From an uncultured Amylibacter sp. (GTDB taxonomy: Bacteria > Pseudomonadota > Alphaproteobacteria > Rhodobacterales > Rhodobacteraceae), in contig OX044354.1 in NCBI GenBank assembly GCA_943846615.1, forward strand, positions 1,939,001 to 2,003,000: DNA of 64,000 nt, in the 5' to 3' direction. Positions 53,363-62,128 of this stretch are shown here, in pieces (the first letter of the stretch is position 1; every line of letters begins with the position of its first letter). The position numbers were made by a program, and so were the translations under genes. Under the pieces are notes generated by a model. That model saw nothing but the letters and a program-made list of their open reading frames with translations. It did no database searches and was not told the DNA's origin.

Positions 53363-54549
53363 ATGGCGTTGACCGATTTGAAAATAAAGAATCTTAAGCC
53401 AAAGGATAAGGCATATAAGATTGCCGACTTTGATGGGCTATTTGTTCAAGTAACGGCTAAAGGCTCTAAGCTATTTCGTTTCAAGTATAGAGTTGATGGA
53501 AAAGAGGGATTGTTATCGTTTGGCAAATATCCAGATGTTTCATTATCACAGGCGCGGCTTAAACGTGATGAAGCGCGGAAGTTGGTAGCGGCGGGATTAA
53601 CCCAAGCGCAGTGCGGAAAGAATCCAAAGCGTTAAAGGATGCAGATAACGCCAATACGTTCGAAAAGGTGGCGGCGTTGTATCTTGCCAAGATCACAATC
53701 GAAGGCGGGCACCCGCGACATTGAAAAAGAATGCGGCGTTTATTGCCATGGCAAACAAGGATTTTGGGCGGCAAGCCATTAAAGATTTTACATCGGCGAC
53801 GGTTCTTAAGACGCTTAAGAAAAGCGAGGCCAAGGAATTGTATGAAACGGCCCACCGTATTCGAACAACTGTTGGTGCGGTTTTTCGGTATGCCATCGCG
53901 AATGGTTTGGCTGAAAATGATCCGACCTATGCTTTGCGCGATGCGTTGATCCGACACAAATCCAAGTCACGCGCCGCGATTACCGAACCCAAGGCGCTGG
54001 GCGGGTTGATGCGGGCGATTGCGGGATATGAGGGGCAGAATACAACGCGGCTGGGTTTGGAGTTGCTGGCGATTGTTGCGACCCGCCCCAGCGAGTTGCG
54101 TTTGGCGGAATGGGTCGGAGTTTGATTTTGAGGCGAAGGTTTGGAAAGTCCCAGCCGAACGGATGAAAATGCGGATTGAACATGCCGTGCCTTTGCCAGA
54201 TCGCGCAGTGGCGTTGTTGTTGGAGTTGAAAGAAGAGACGGGGCATGGGCGTTTGTTGTTCCCGTCCACGCGGTCGTTTCATCGTCCGATTAGTGAAAAC
54301 ACCTTGAACGGAGCTTTGCGGCGATTGGGGTACACTGGGCAGGAAATGACATCGCATGGGTTTCGCGCGACGTTTTCGACTTTGGCCAATGAAAGCGGGC
54401 TGTGGCACCCAGATGCGATTGAACGGGCGTTGGCGCATGTGGAGCGCAACGAGGTGCGGCGGGCTTATGCAAGGGGGGCGCATTGGGATGAACGCGTGCG
54501 GATGGCAGAATGGTGGGCTGGATTTTTGGAGGAATTGCGGGCAGGGTAG
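53363..54549 (+). pseudogene. P4-type tyrosine integrase, broken by three single-base frameshifts
   Basis: The N-terminal DUF4102 arm-binding domain is in one frame (53363 to about 53594: ALTDLKIKNLKPKDKAYKIA ... LSFGKYPDVSLSQARLKRDE). The protein then continues in a second frame (INPSAVRKESKALKDADNAN from 53596), a third (LKKNAAFIAMANKDFGRQAI from about 53715) and finally a fourth segment (SEFDFEAKVWKVPAERMKMR to the stop at 54549). The shifts fall near GGG runs: one G missing at 53593-53595, one base missing near 53705-53715, and one G extra at 54112-54114. Correcting them gives 395 codons, the normal size. The catalytic HGFRATFST and late HVERNEVRRAY are still readable. It should be inactive unless the breaks are sequence errors. 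Confidence 0.88.
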
Positions 54550-54578
54550 CGGTTTACATCCAATTTTGAGAATGATGC

Positions 54579-55454
54579 ATGACGAAAGATCACGAGTTAG
54601 CAAGAAACCGAAAAGTAGACCAAATAATTACGCGCAAGATGTTGGGTATCTTTGGCTGGAAAAGGCCTATTGTTGAGAATTCTATTGGCCCTTATGATCC
54701 TTCTGCATTTGACTATTATGAGGGCGAAATACGTCAGATCGAAAATGAACATCGCGCGTTCTTGGAGAAATATTCCCTAGATGATTTGTCTCTACGATTT
54801 GACGCATCTGGCGTGCCTAAAGATGAGGGCTTTTGGGATTCGACAGTTTGGAAGAAGTTATGTTACCAGAAAATTAGGATAAGTTCTCAAACTCCACCTG
54901 CTTGGTTTGATGCTGGATTTGGAAATACTTTATTCAAGGCTGATTTCAACTATTGGGCGGCTATGTCAAGTATATCCACACACGAAGCTGTTTGTCTCTC
55001 AATTGGGTTTGAGCCATCTAAGTTCGAAGCTACGCTTTATGAAAACGATAGTCGTCCAGTAGTTGAATTTTTCCATCGAAGATATGAGCTAGTAAATCGT
55101 CGGTTCAGTGATAGCCCACGAATATCCAATCCTTCACCAGAAGAATTTGTGGAATGGGGACGAAATGTACATTTGGATATGCATGAAGAATTTGTGAATG
55201 CTGTCGACAAAATTGGTAAACCGAATGTCCAAAAGCGGGACTTAGACGTTCGTGAACGAACATCCCTTTTGCAAATAATTTATCTGATGGCTATGGATGG
55301 GTATGGTTTTTCTCCGCTATCGAAACGAAGTGATATACCAAAGCTATTGTCCGAGGTTGCCGATCTCAATGGGATTGGAATCTCTCGCGATACGATTCGT
55401 AATCATCTAAATGCGTCCAAAGAATTCCATAAAGGCGAATGGAAAACCGAATAG
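54579..55454 (+). CDS. Island protein of unknown function (291 aa)
   Basis: I do not recognise this protein. The N-terminal half is rich in aromatic and charged residues (YYEGEIRQIENEHRAFLEKY, then FWDSTVWKKL). The middle has FNYWAAMSSISTHEAVCLSI. The C-terminal 85 residues look like a DNA-linked helical module seen in many phage and island proteins: RERTSLLQIIYLMAMDGYGF, then DIPKLLSEVADLNGIGISRD and TIRNHLNASKEF, which suggests an HTH-like end. There is no signal peptide or membrane segment. It lies between the broken integrase and the AlpA-type gene. Confidence 0.6.
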   Translation: MTKDHELARNRKVDQIITRKMLGIFGWKRPIVENSIGPYDPSAFDYYEGEIRQIENEHRAFLEKYSLDDLSLRFDASGVPKDEGFWDSTVWKKLCYQKIRISSQTPPAWFDAGFGNTLFKADFNYWAAMSSISTHEAVCLSIGFEPSKFEATLYENDSRPVVEFFHRRYELVNRRFSDSPRISNPSPEEFVEWGRNVHLDMHEEFVNAVDKIGKPNVQKRDLDVRERTSLLQIIYLMAMDGYGFSPLSKRSDIPKLLSEVADLNGIGISRDTIRNHLNASKEFHKGEWKTE

Positions 55455-55479
55455 GGGTTATTCCATTATGGAATAGGGG
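55450..55479. promoter_or_regulatory. Dyad TATTCCAT-T-ATGGAATA flanked by AATAGGGG repeats
   Basis: An 8-base perfect inverted repeat with a one-base centre (55459-55475). AATAGGGG occurs at 55450 and again at 55472, so direct and inverted symmetry overlap. It lies at the end of the 291-aa gene and about 130 bases before the AlpA-type gene, and is a reasonable operator for the regulator genes downstream. Confidence 0.5.
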
Positions 55480-55604
55480 CGATTTAAGGCCAAACATACT
55501 TGGAAATTGGTGCTATTCGATCTCCATTTTGGTGCGTCTCTTCACTTTAGTTAATCAAACTACAAAGCATTGGATCAATCGCAGTTATACGAGGTTGATC
55601 GCAA

Positions 55605-55811
55605 ATGGACTATCCAGACTTTCCCACAACAGGCTTGGTTCGCCTGTCGCATATCTTAGCCCCCAAGGGGCCTATCCCGGTTTCTAAATCCACATGGTGG
55701 CAAGGGGTTAAGGATGGGCGCTTTCCAAAACCCCAAAAACTTGGCCCACGTACTACTGTTTGGAAGGCCCAAGATATTCGCGCGTTGTTTGAGGGTGATG
55801 TGAATGGCTAA
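55605..55811 (+). CDS. AlpA-type regulator/excisionase
   Basis: A 68-aa winged-HTH protein of the AlpA group: GLVRLSHILAPKGPIPVSKS, then TWWQGVKDGRFPKPQKLGPR and TVWKAQDIRALFEG. AlpA-like proteins activate or act with integrases of P4-type islands. It overlaps the next gene by 8 bases. The promoter probably lies near the dyad at 55450-55479. Confidence 0.85.
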   Translation: MDYPDFPTTGLVRLSHILAPKGPIPVSKSTWWQGVKDGRFPKPQKLGPRTTVWKAQDIRALFEGDVNG

Positions 55812-56259
55812 GCATTTCAAACTTCGCGGGATACGCATTCATCAATCCTATGAGGTGAGTGAAGCAGCGGAAACACTTGGCGCATCAGAGCCGACGGTGC
55901 GGCGTTGGATTGATAACGGATTGCCTGTCTTGAGTTCTAAGCGCCCTTTACTGATCCTTGGGTTTGAATTGAAAAGCTATTTGGAGAGAGTGCAGGCCAA
56001 ACCAAAACGCGAAGCCGCGCTGGGCGCGATTATGTGCATGTCGTGCCGCAAGCATCGGATGCCAATTGGATTGATGGCGGACTATATTCCCACAAGTGAC
56101 ACCAATGGGCGGCTAGAGGCGTTATGTGGCGAATGTGAGGGCGTTTGTATGCGGTTCACAAGCAAGGCCAGCTTGCCAGTTTTGGCGACGGTTTTGGATA
56201 TTACACATGTGTCGTGTGATGAGCCTAATGGAACCACCAAAACCCCAGCTAAAACATAA
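55804..56259 (+). CDS. HTH protein with C-terminal zinc ribbon
   Basis: A 151-aa protein. The N-terminal MerR/excisionase-type HTH (YEVSEAAETLGASEPTVRRW, about residues 16-35, then LPVLSSKRPLLILGFELKSY) is followed by a probable zinc ribbon with C78-x2-C81 and C108-x2-C111 (CMSC ... CGEC). It is coupled to the AlpA-type gene and precedes the intact recombinase by 18 bases. The pairing suggests a role in directing or regulating that recombinase. The zinc site is inferred from cysteine spacing. Confidence 0.72.
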   Translation: MAKHFKLRGIRIHQSYEVSEAAETLGASEPTVRRWIDNGLPVLSSKRPLLILGFELKSYLERVQAKPKREAALGAIMCMSCRKHRMPIGLMADYIPTSDTNGRLEALCGECEGVCMRFTSKASLPVLATVLDITHVSCDEPNGTTKTPAKT

Positions 56260-56277
56260 CTTGAAGAGGTAAGCAGA

Positions 56278-57300
56278 ATGGCACGTAAATATTGCGAAGA
56301 AAACGAGCGAATTAAGCGCGAATATATGAAGTATTTGAAACAGGCCAAAGGGCAGGATCAAAAGTCTTTGGATAAGGTTGCGGCAGCGTTGGTGAAGTTT
56401 GAACAAAGCACCAAGTTCAAACCGTTTAAGAAATTCCATATCGATCAGGCGGGCAAATTCAAAGATTATTTGGAAAAAGCACGGCACCCGAAAACGGGCA
56501 AGGCGTTGAGCCATGCGACTAACGATGCAACCTTGCGTGTTGTAAAGTTGTTCTTTCACTGGCTTGCGGGGCAGTCTGGTTACAAGTCGCGGATCAGGTA
56601 TTCGGATGTGGATTATTTCAATAACAACCGCAAGAATGCCCGTGTGGCACATGCCCAGCGCGATGTTGCTTTTCCCAGCATGGAGCAGGCGTTTCACGCG
56701 TTTCAGGGGATGCCTGATCGTACCGACTTCGAAAAGCGTGATAAGGCGTTGTTTGCTTTCTTTATGCTGACAGGGGCGCGGGATGGGGCGGTGGCGTCTT
56801 TGAAGTTGAAGCATATCAATCTGTTCGATGGGTTGGTTTATATGGATGCGCGGGATGTGAATACGAAGAATAGCAAGACGTTTCAGACGTATTTTTTCCC
56901 TGTTGATGCGGCGTATCTTGAATGTTTCACCGCGTGGGTTGGGTATTTGCGCAAGGATTTGTTGTTTGGCGATGGGGATGCGTTGTTTCCCAAGGCAGAG
57001 CGGCGTTTGGTGGATGGGTGTTTTCGGTTTGATCGCTTGTCGCGTGACAATTATGCGAATGCATCTGCAATCCGAGGTATCATTCGCGGCGCGTTTACGG
57101 CGGTGCAATTGCGACCTTATACGCCGCATTTATTTCGTAAGACGTTGGCGATGCATGGAGACAAGGTTTGTAACTCGCTGGAAGAAATGAAAGCGTGGTC
57201 AATGAACCTTGGGCATGAGAATTTAGTTACAACTGTTTCGGCTTATATGCCTGTTTCAACGCAAAGGCAGGGGGAATTGATTAAAGGGATGAAACTCTAA
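56278..57300 (+). CDS. Tyrosine recombinase (intact)
   Basis: A 340-aa site-specific recombinase. The N-terminal SAM-like core-binding domain spans about 30-120 (FEQSTKFKPFKKFHIDQAGK, then LRVVKLFFHWLAG). The catalytic residues are R168 (LTGARDGAVASL), H284 and R287 (HLFRKTL), H313 (LGHENLVTT) and Y323 (VSAYMPV). With the neighbouring P4-type integrase broken, this could be the element's remaining recombinase, or a separate module that moves the downstream cargo. It is preceded by the HTH/zinc-ribbon gene, and the methyltransferase starts 79 bases after its stop. Confidence 0.88.
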   Translation: MARKYCEENERIKREYMKYLKQAKGQDQKSLDKVAAALVKFEQSTKFKPFKKFHIDQAGKFKDYLEKARHPKTGKALSHATNDATLRVVKLFFHWLAGQSGYKSRIRYSDVDYFNNNRKNARVAHAQRDVAFPSMEQAFHAFQGMPDRTDFEKRDKALFAFFMLTGARDGAVASLKLKHINLFDGLVYMDARDVNTKNSKTFQTYFFPVDAAYLECFTAWVGYLRKDLLFGDGDALFPKAERRLVDGCFRFDRLSRDNYANASAIRGIIRGAFTAVQLRPYTPHLFRKTLAMHGDKVCNSLEEMKAWSMNLGHENLVTTVSAYMPVSTQRQGELIKGMKL

Positions 57301-57379
57301 TTTTGTCCTTAACTATTGCCGATATACAGCCTAGGATCGGCGTATTGAAATGCAAATTTGAAGCGATTGAGCACAGTCT

Positions 57380-60137
57380 ATGAATATAGTTGAAATCCAA
57401 GACGCCGTTAATGAAATTGCTGGGGAATCCTTCGATCATTCTCAATTCATTTTTGATTTTATGAAGGCCTATGATGCCGATGATGTAACGATAAAACAGC
57501 TTCAAGCAGGTAAGAAAAACGAAAGTGATTTGCCTGATGGAGTTTTGTGGAAACGCCAACTCCATTATTCGTATAATCCTACAGACGGTTTGAACCTTGG
57601 GCTTGAACGGATTGCAACCACACCGAAAACCAAGAAGTTTAAATGCCGTTTCGCGCTGACAACTGATGGTGCGGATATAGCCGCGAAAGATTTGCAAACG
57701 GGCGAGAGCCTGTTTTGCGCCCTGACCGAACTGGGTGATAAGTTTGCATTTTTTCTACCTCTTGCGGGTTATGACCGTTTTAAAGAGGCCGAGGAAAACC
57801 CTGTTGATATTAAAGCAACGGGAAAGCTGGAAAAGTTCTATCACGCGATTGTTGCCGAAAATCCTGACTGGGCGCGTCCAGAACGCCAACATGATTTGAA
57901 CCAATTTATCACCCGCATCATCTTTTGTTTGTTTGCCGAGGACACGGGCATATTCGCGGAAAACCTGTTCACCAAAACGCTGACGGATATGGGCGGACAA
58001 AAGGGGGGACAGGCGCAATTTGTTTTGCAAATAGCGTTTGAGGTGATGAACCTGCCCAAGGGTGCGGAGCGTGATAGCAAGCCAGAATGGGCGCGGGATT
58101 TTCCATATGTGAATGGTGGGTTATTCAGCGGGGCGCGGGATGCGCCGAAATTGAACGCAAATGCCTATCGGCATTTGTTGGATGCGGGTTCTGGGTTGGA
58201 TTGGCGTCATATTAACCCAGATATTTTTGGTTCAATGATCCAGTCAATCGTCAATGATGAAATGCGTGGCGAATTGGGGATGCATTACACATCCGTGCCA
58301 AATATCCTGAAAGTGTTAGAGCCGTTGTTTTTGGACAGCCTGCAAGCGGATTTGCAAAAGGCGTATGATTCACGCAAGGGTTTGGAAAAACTGCTAACGC
58401 GTTTGTCCAAGATACGGGTTTTTGATCCTGCCTGTGGTTCGGGCAACTTTCTGGTGATTGCGTATCAACAGTTGCGTGGTTTGGAAATCGAGGTTGTGAA
58501 ACGTCTGACTGAACTAAGCAAAACCTATACCCCATCGTTGTGGTCAGTGATTGATCTTAAGAACTTTTATGGGATCGAGTATGCGGATTTTGCGGCGGAA
58601 ACGGCCAAGTTATCATTGTGGATTGCCGAATATCAGATGAACAGCGCGTATCGCGATGTGTTTCATCATGCGCCACCCGCGTTGCCGTTGCGCGAGGGTG
58701 GTAATATCAGGGCGGGGAATGCGTTACGCGTGGATTGGACAGAGGTTTGTCCATACCCGATGATTGAGCAACACAAGAGTAAAATGCTTGATCTTGCGAC
58801 GATTACACAGGTGCAGGATACCGAATTGGTGCCTGATCCCGATGCGGAAACCTATCTGGTGGGGAACCCGCCGTATTTGGGCAGCCAAAGGCAGACAGAA
58901 GAACAAAAAGAAGATATGTTTATTGTATTCGATGGTAAAGTTCGGAGCTACAAGTCAATTGATTATGTTGGGGCGTGGTTTGCAAAAGCTACGGATTATA
59001 TAACTACAACAAATTCAAAGTGTGCATTCGTAGCGACAAACTCATTGGTGCAGGGTAGGCAAGCGAGCTCGTTGTGGCCCTTCATTTTTGGCCAAGGAAT
59101 GGAAGTGGATTATGCATACACATCATTCAAATGGAAAAACAATGCATTAAATAAAGCAGCGGTTATAGTGGTCGTGGTTGCTTTAAGGCGAGTATCTGAC
59201 GCTAAAAAATACATTTTTGATGGAGAATTCAAACGTAACGTTGGAAACATAAATGCATATTTATTAGATGGACCAAATACTTGTATTTTAGCTTCTCGAA
59301 AACCCGTATTTTCTGTTCCTGTTATGACTTTTGGTTCAATGCCGAATGATGGTGGAAACCTTATTTTATCTGAAAAGGAAAGAGCTGATTTTCTTGAAGA
59401 AGACAATGATAACGAAAAATATATAAAAAAGTTTTTGGGTTCGCGGGAATACATTCAAGGGCAACGTCGATTTTGTTTATGGCTCAATGATCAACAATTT
59501 CAAGAAGGATTTCGTTCAAAGCTAATTGAAGAACGAGTCGAGAAAGTACGTCAAGTTCGCGAGGCTAGCGACCGACCCAGCACAAAAAAGCTTGCAAAAA
59601 AAACCGTATAGATTTGGTGAGATTCGAACCAAAGGAACAACCCAGCAAATAATTATTCCGCGGGTATCATCGGAGAGGAGAAGTTTTTTACCGTGTGGTG
59701 TCGTCGATCAAAATTCGATAATCTCAGATAGCGCATTTGCAATTTATTCTAATGAACTATGGGTTCTTTCTCTGTTGTGCTCGTCGTTGCATATTTGTTG
59801 GATTGCGGGCGTTTGTGGAAAACTTAAGAATGACTACCGATATTCTAATACTTTGGGCTGGCATACCTTCCCCGTTCCCGACCTGTCGGATGAGGATCGG
59901 GCCGCATTGACACAATCGGCCCAAACCATTCTGTTGGCACGTGATGCGCATTTCCCCAAGACGATTGCGCAATTGTATGATCCGAAAAAAATGCCAGATG
60001 ACCTTCGCGCGGCGCATCAGGCGAATGACGCCCTGTTAGAGGGCATGTATAGCGATGCACCCTTTCGATCCGACGCTGAACGCTTGGAACACCTGTTCAC
60101 GCGCTATACCGCCAAAATGGACGCCAAGGAGGCCTAA
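57380..60137 (+). CDS. MmeI-like adenine DNA methyltransferase, split by a +1 frameshift at an A8 run
   Basis: The first frame (57380-59611, 743 aa) holds an N-terminal domain like that of MmeI-type enzymes (RFALTTDGADIAAKDLQTGE, then FFLPLAGYDRF), SAM motif I FDPACGSGNF (349-358) and the amino-methyltransferase motif NPPY (496-499). Its target-recognition region runs to KKLAKK. There a run of eight A (59596-59603) shifts the frame and a stop follows. The other frame continues with YRFGEIRTKG, the end of the recognition domain and a C-terminal part (LSDEDRAALTQSAQTI ... RSDAERLEHLFTRY) to a stop at 60137. Removing one A gives 918 aa. No clear endonuclease core is visible in the N-terminus; cleavage may rely on the GIY-YIG partner. 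It is coupled to the helicase (TAATG). Confidence 0.8.
59596..59603 (+). repeat. A8 homopolymer at the frame switch of the methyltransferase
   Basis: Eight adenines between CTTGC and CCG. Seven would keep the long frame open into the C-terminal domain; eight lead to a stop eight bases later. It could be a contingency (phase-variation) tract, a site of polymerase slippage, a fixed mutation or a sequencing error. Confidence 0.7.
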
Positions 60138-62125
60138 TGGGACAAGCAACCAATATTCTGACCCAAACCTATGACACATCAGGGGACAGTCAGTCAGGCG
60201 ATGCCATGGGGATGCGGGCGATGCAGGCGCGTGTATATAAACACCGCGCTGAACAATACCTGTTGGTCAAGGCACCACCTGCATCGGGTAAAAGCCGGGC
60301 ATTGATGTTTGTTGGCTTGGATAAAATCCATAATCAGGGCCTGTCTAAGGTTATTGTTGCGGTGCCTGAAAAATCCATTGGCGGATCGTTTAAAACCACG
60401 GATTTAGTTAGCCACGGGTTTGCCCATGATTGGGAAATAGAGGCGCGTTGGAACCTGTGTACATCGGGTGCAGATGAAGGTGCGGTTGCTAAATCCAAGG
60501 TCAAATCATTGGCTGCATTTTTAGAAAGCGATGACGCTTTGTTGGTATGCACCCATGCGACATTGCGTTTTGCGTTTGATGAAATTGATGTGGCGGCGTT
60601 TGATAATTGTGTGGTCGCGGTGGATGAATTTCACCATGTTAGTGCATCAGAGGATAGCCGTTTAGGTGAAGTTGTTCGTGGGTTAATGCAACGTGGTAAT
60701 GCACATATTGTGGCAATGACAGGATCATATTTTCGCGGTGATAATCTGGCCGTTTTGCATCCAGATGACGAGGCAAAGTTTAAGCCTGTTACATATAGCT
60801 ACTATGAGCAGTTAAATGGTTATTCATTTTTGCGCACCCTTGGGATCGGTTATCATTTTTACCATGGCGCGTATCTGGATACGATTATGGATGTGTTGGA
60901 TACAACCAAGAAGACAATCGTGCATATTCCCAACGTAAATTCAGCCGCAAGCACAGGCGACAAATACGCAGAAGTTAACCGCCTGATGGGGTTGATGGGG
61001 GAGTGGTTGGGCGTTGATGACGCTTCGGGTCTGCACCGTGTTCAAACACCTGATGGACGGATTTTAAAGGTTGCCGATTTGGTGGATGACACCGAGGCGC
61101 GTGGATTGGTTCAAACAACACTATCGAACACAGATGATCGCGATTCGGTGGATGTTATTATTGCGCTGGGCATGGCCAAAGAGGGTTTTGACTGGGTTTG
61201 GTGCGAACATGCGTTGACGGTTGGATACCGCAATTCATTGACGGAAATTATTCAAATTATTGGCCGTGCAACGCGCGATGCCAAGGGCAAGTCACACGCC
61301 CAATTTACCAACCTGTTGGCCGAACCAGACGCGTCGCAAGGGCCCGTCGTCGATGCCGTAAACAACATGTTGAAAGCAATTTCAGCATCGTTGTTGATGG
61401 AACAAGTCATGTTGCCCAAGTTCAAGTTTTCAGCACGCGTCGAAGGGGATGATAGCCCCTCATTTACGTTTGATGATGACACTGGTGAGGTTGAAGTTAA
61501 AATTAATGGCTTGGCTGAACCGTCTAACGAATATGTGCGCCAAGTGGTGGAAGAGGATATGAACGATCTTATTGCCACTGTTTGTCAGGATACGCAGGTT
61601 GCCCGAAACGGAGCCGTTGAAGATGCGGTTGCGCCCGAGGTCTTAAATAAGCTGATTGTGCCACGTATTATCAATGAGAAATATCCAGATTTTGGATTTG
61701 AGGAACAAGAAGAAATCCGCCAACAGTTAGTGGCAAGAATGAACATTTTAGCCGCCGCAAAGGCAGGTGTAAAAGAAGGTTCAGCGCCTGTAAGTTTACT
61801 GACCATGGTCAAGAAGTTTGTGAATGTAAGGGATGTGGATATTGATCTGATTGATAGTATCAATCCGTTTCGATCCGCATATGAAGTTATTGCAAAAACA
61901 CTGGATGCACCGACGTTGGCGCAAATCCATTCCGCCGTTGCATCAAATCGTTTGACGATTAACGAGGATGAAGTCACCAGCCTATTCCCACGCATAAAAG
62001 AGTTTGTAGCGACGCATAATCGTAAGCCAGCACTGTCATCTGATGATCCCGTTGAATTGCGATTAGCAGAGGCATGGGCATGGATCGACCGAAAGAGGCG
62101 CGAGAAAGCCGCAAAGGGAGAATAG
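60137..62125 (+). CDS. Superfamily 2 (DEAD/DEAH-type) helicase of the island defence operon
   Basis: A 662-aa protein. Helicase motifs are Walker A APPASGKS (46-53), DExH box VDEFHHV (162-168), motif III MTGS (194-197) and motif VI QIIGRATRD (about 372-380), with AMAKEGFDW-type motif V (GMAKEGFDWVWCE). The C-terminal 250 residues contain helical parts and end in VATHNRKPALSSDDPVELRL, a small helicase-associated module also seen next to T5orf172 nucleases. It starts on the methyltransferase stop (TAATG) and ends 3 bases before the nuclease ATG. It is expected to move along DNA and bring the nuclease to unmethylated sites, which is inference from restriction systems. Confidence 0.88.
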   Translation: MGQATNILTQTYDTSGDSQSGDAMGMRAMQARVYKHRAEQYLLVKAPPASGKSRALMFVGLDKIHNQGLSKVIVAVPEKSIGGSFKTTDLVSHGFAHDWEIEARWNLCTSGADEGAVAKSKVKSLAAFLESDDALLVCTHATLRFAFDEIDVAAFDNCVVAVDEFHHVSASEDSRLGEVVRGLMQRGNAHIVAMTGSYFRGDNLAVLHPDDEAKFKPVTYSYYEQLNGYSFLRTLGIGYHFYHGAYLDTIMDVLDTTKKTIVHIPNVNSAASTGDKYAEVNRLMGLMGEWLGVDDASGLHRVQTPDGRILKVADLVDDTEARGLVQTTLSNTDDRDSVDVIIALGMAKEGFDWVWCEHALTVGYRNSLTEIIQIIGRATRDAKGKSHAQFTNLLAEPDASQGPVVDAVNNMLKAISASLLMEQVMLPKFKFSARVEGDDSPSFTFDDDTGEVEVKINGLAEPSNEYVRQVVEEDMNDLIATVCQDTQVARNGAVEDAVAPEVLNKLIVPRIINEKYPDFGFEEQEEIRQQLVARMNILAAAKAGVKEGSAPVSLLTMVKKFVNVRDVDIDLIDSINPFRSAYEVIAKTLDAPTLAQIHSAVASNRLTINEDEVTSLFPRIKEFVATHNRKPALSSDDPVELRLAEAWAWIDRKRREKAAKGE

Positions 62126-62128
62126 TAG

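Noticed and set aside
55439..55687. 82-aa frame between the 291-aa gene and the AlpA-type gene
   Set aside because: It spans the dyad region and overlaps alpA in another frame; no family match by eye.
56122..57129. 335-aa minus-strand frame opposite the tyrosine recombinase
   Set aside because: The plus strand carries the full set of recombinase catalytic residues; the minus frame is rich in Ile, Arg and Pro without recognisable domains.
59526..60137. A separate gene for the C-terminal part of the methyltransferase
   Set aside because: The frame has no good start or ribosome binding site of its own, and its beginning overlaps the first frame; its content continues the same protein, so it is treated as one frameshifted gene.
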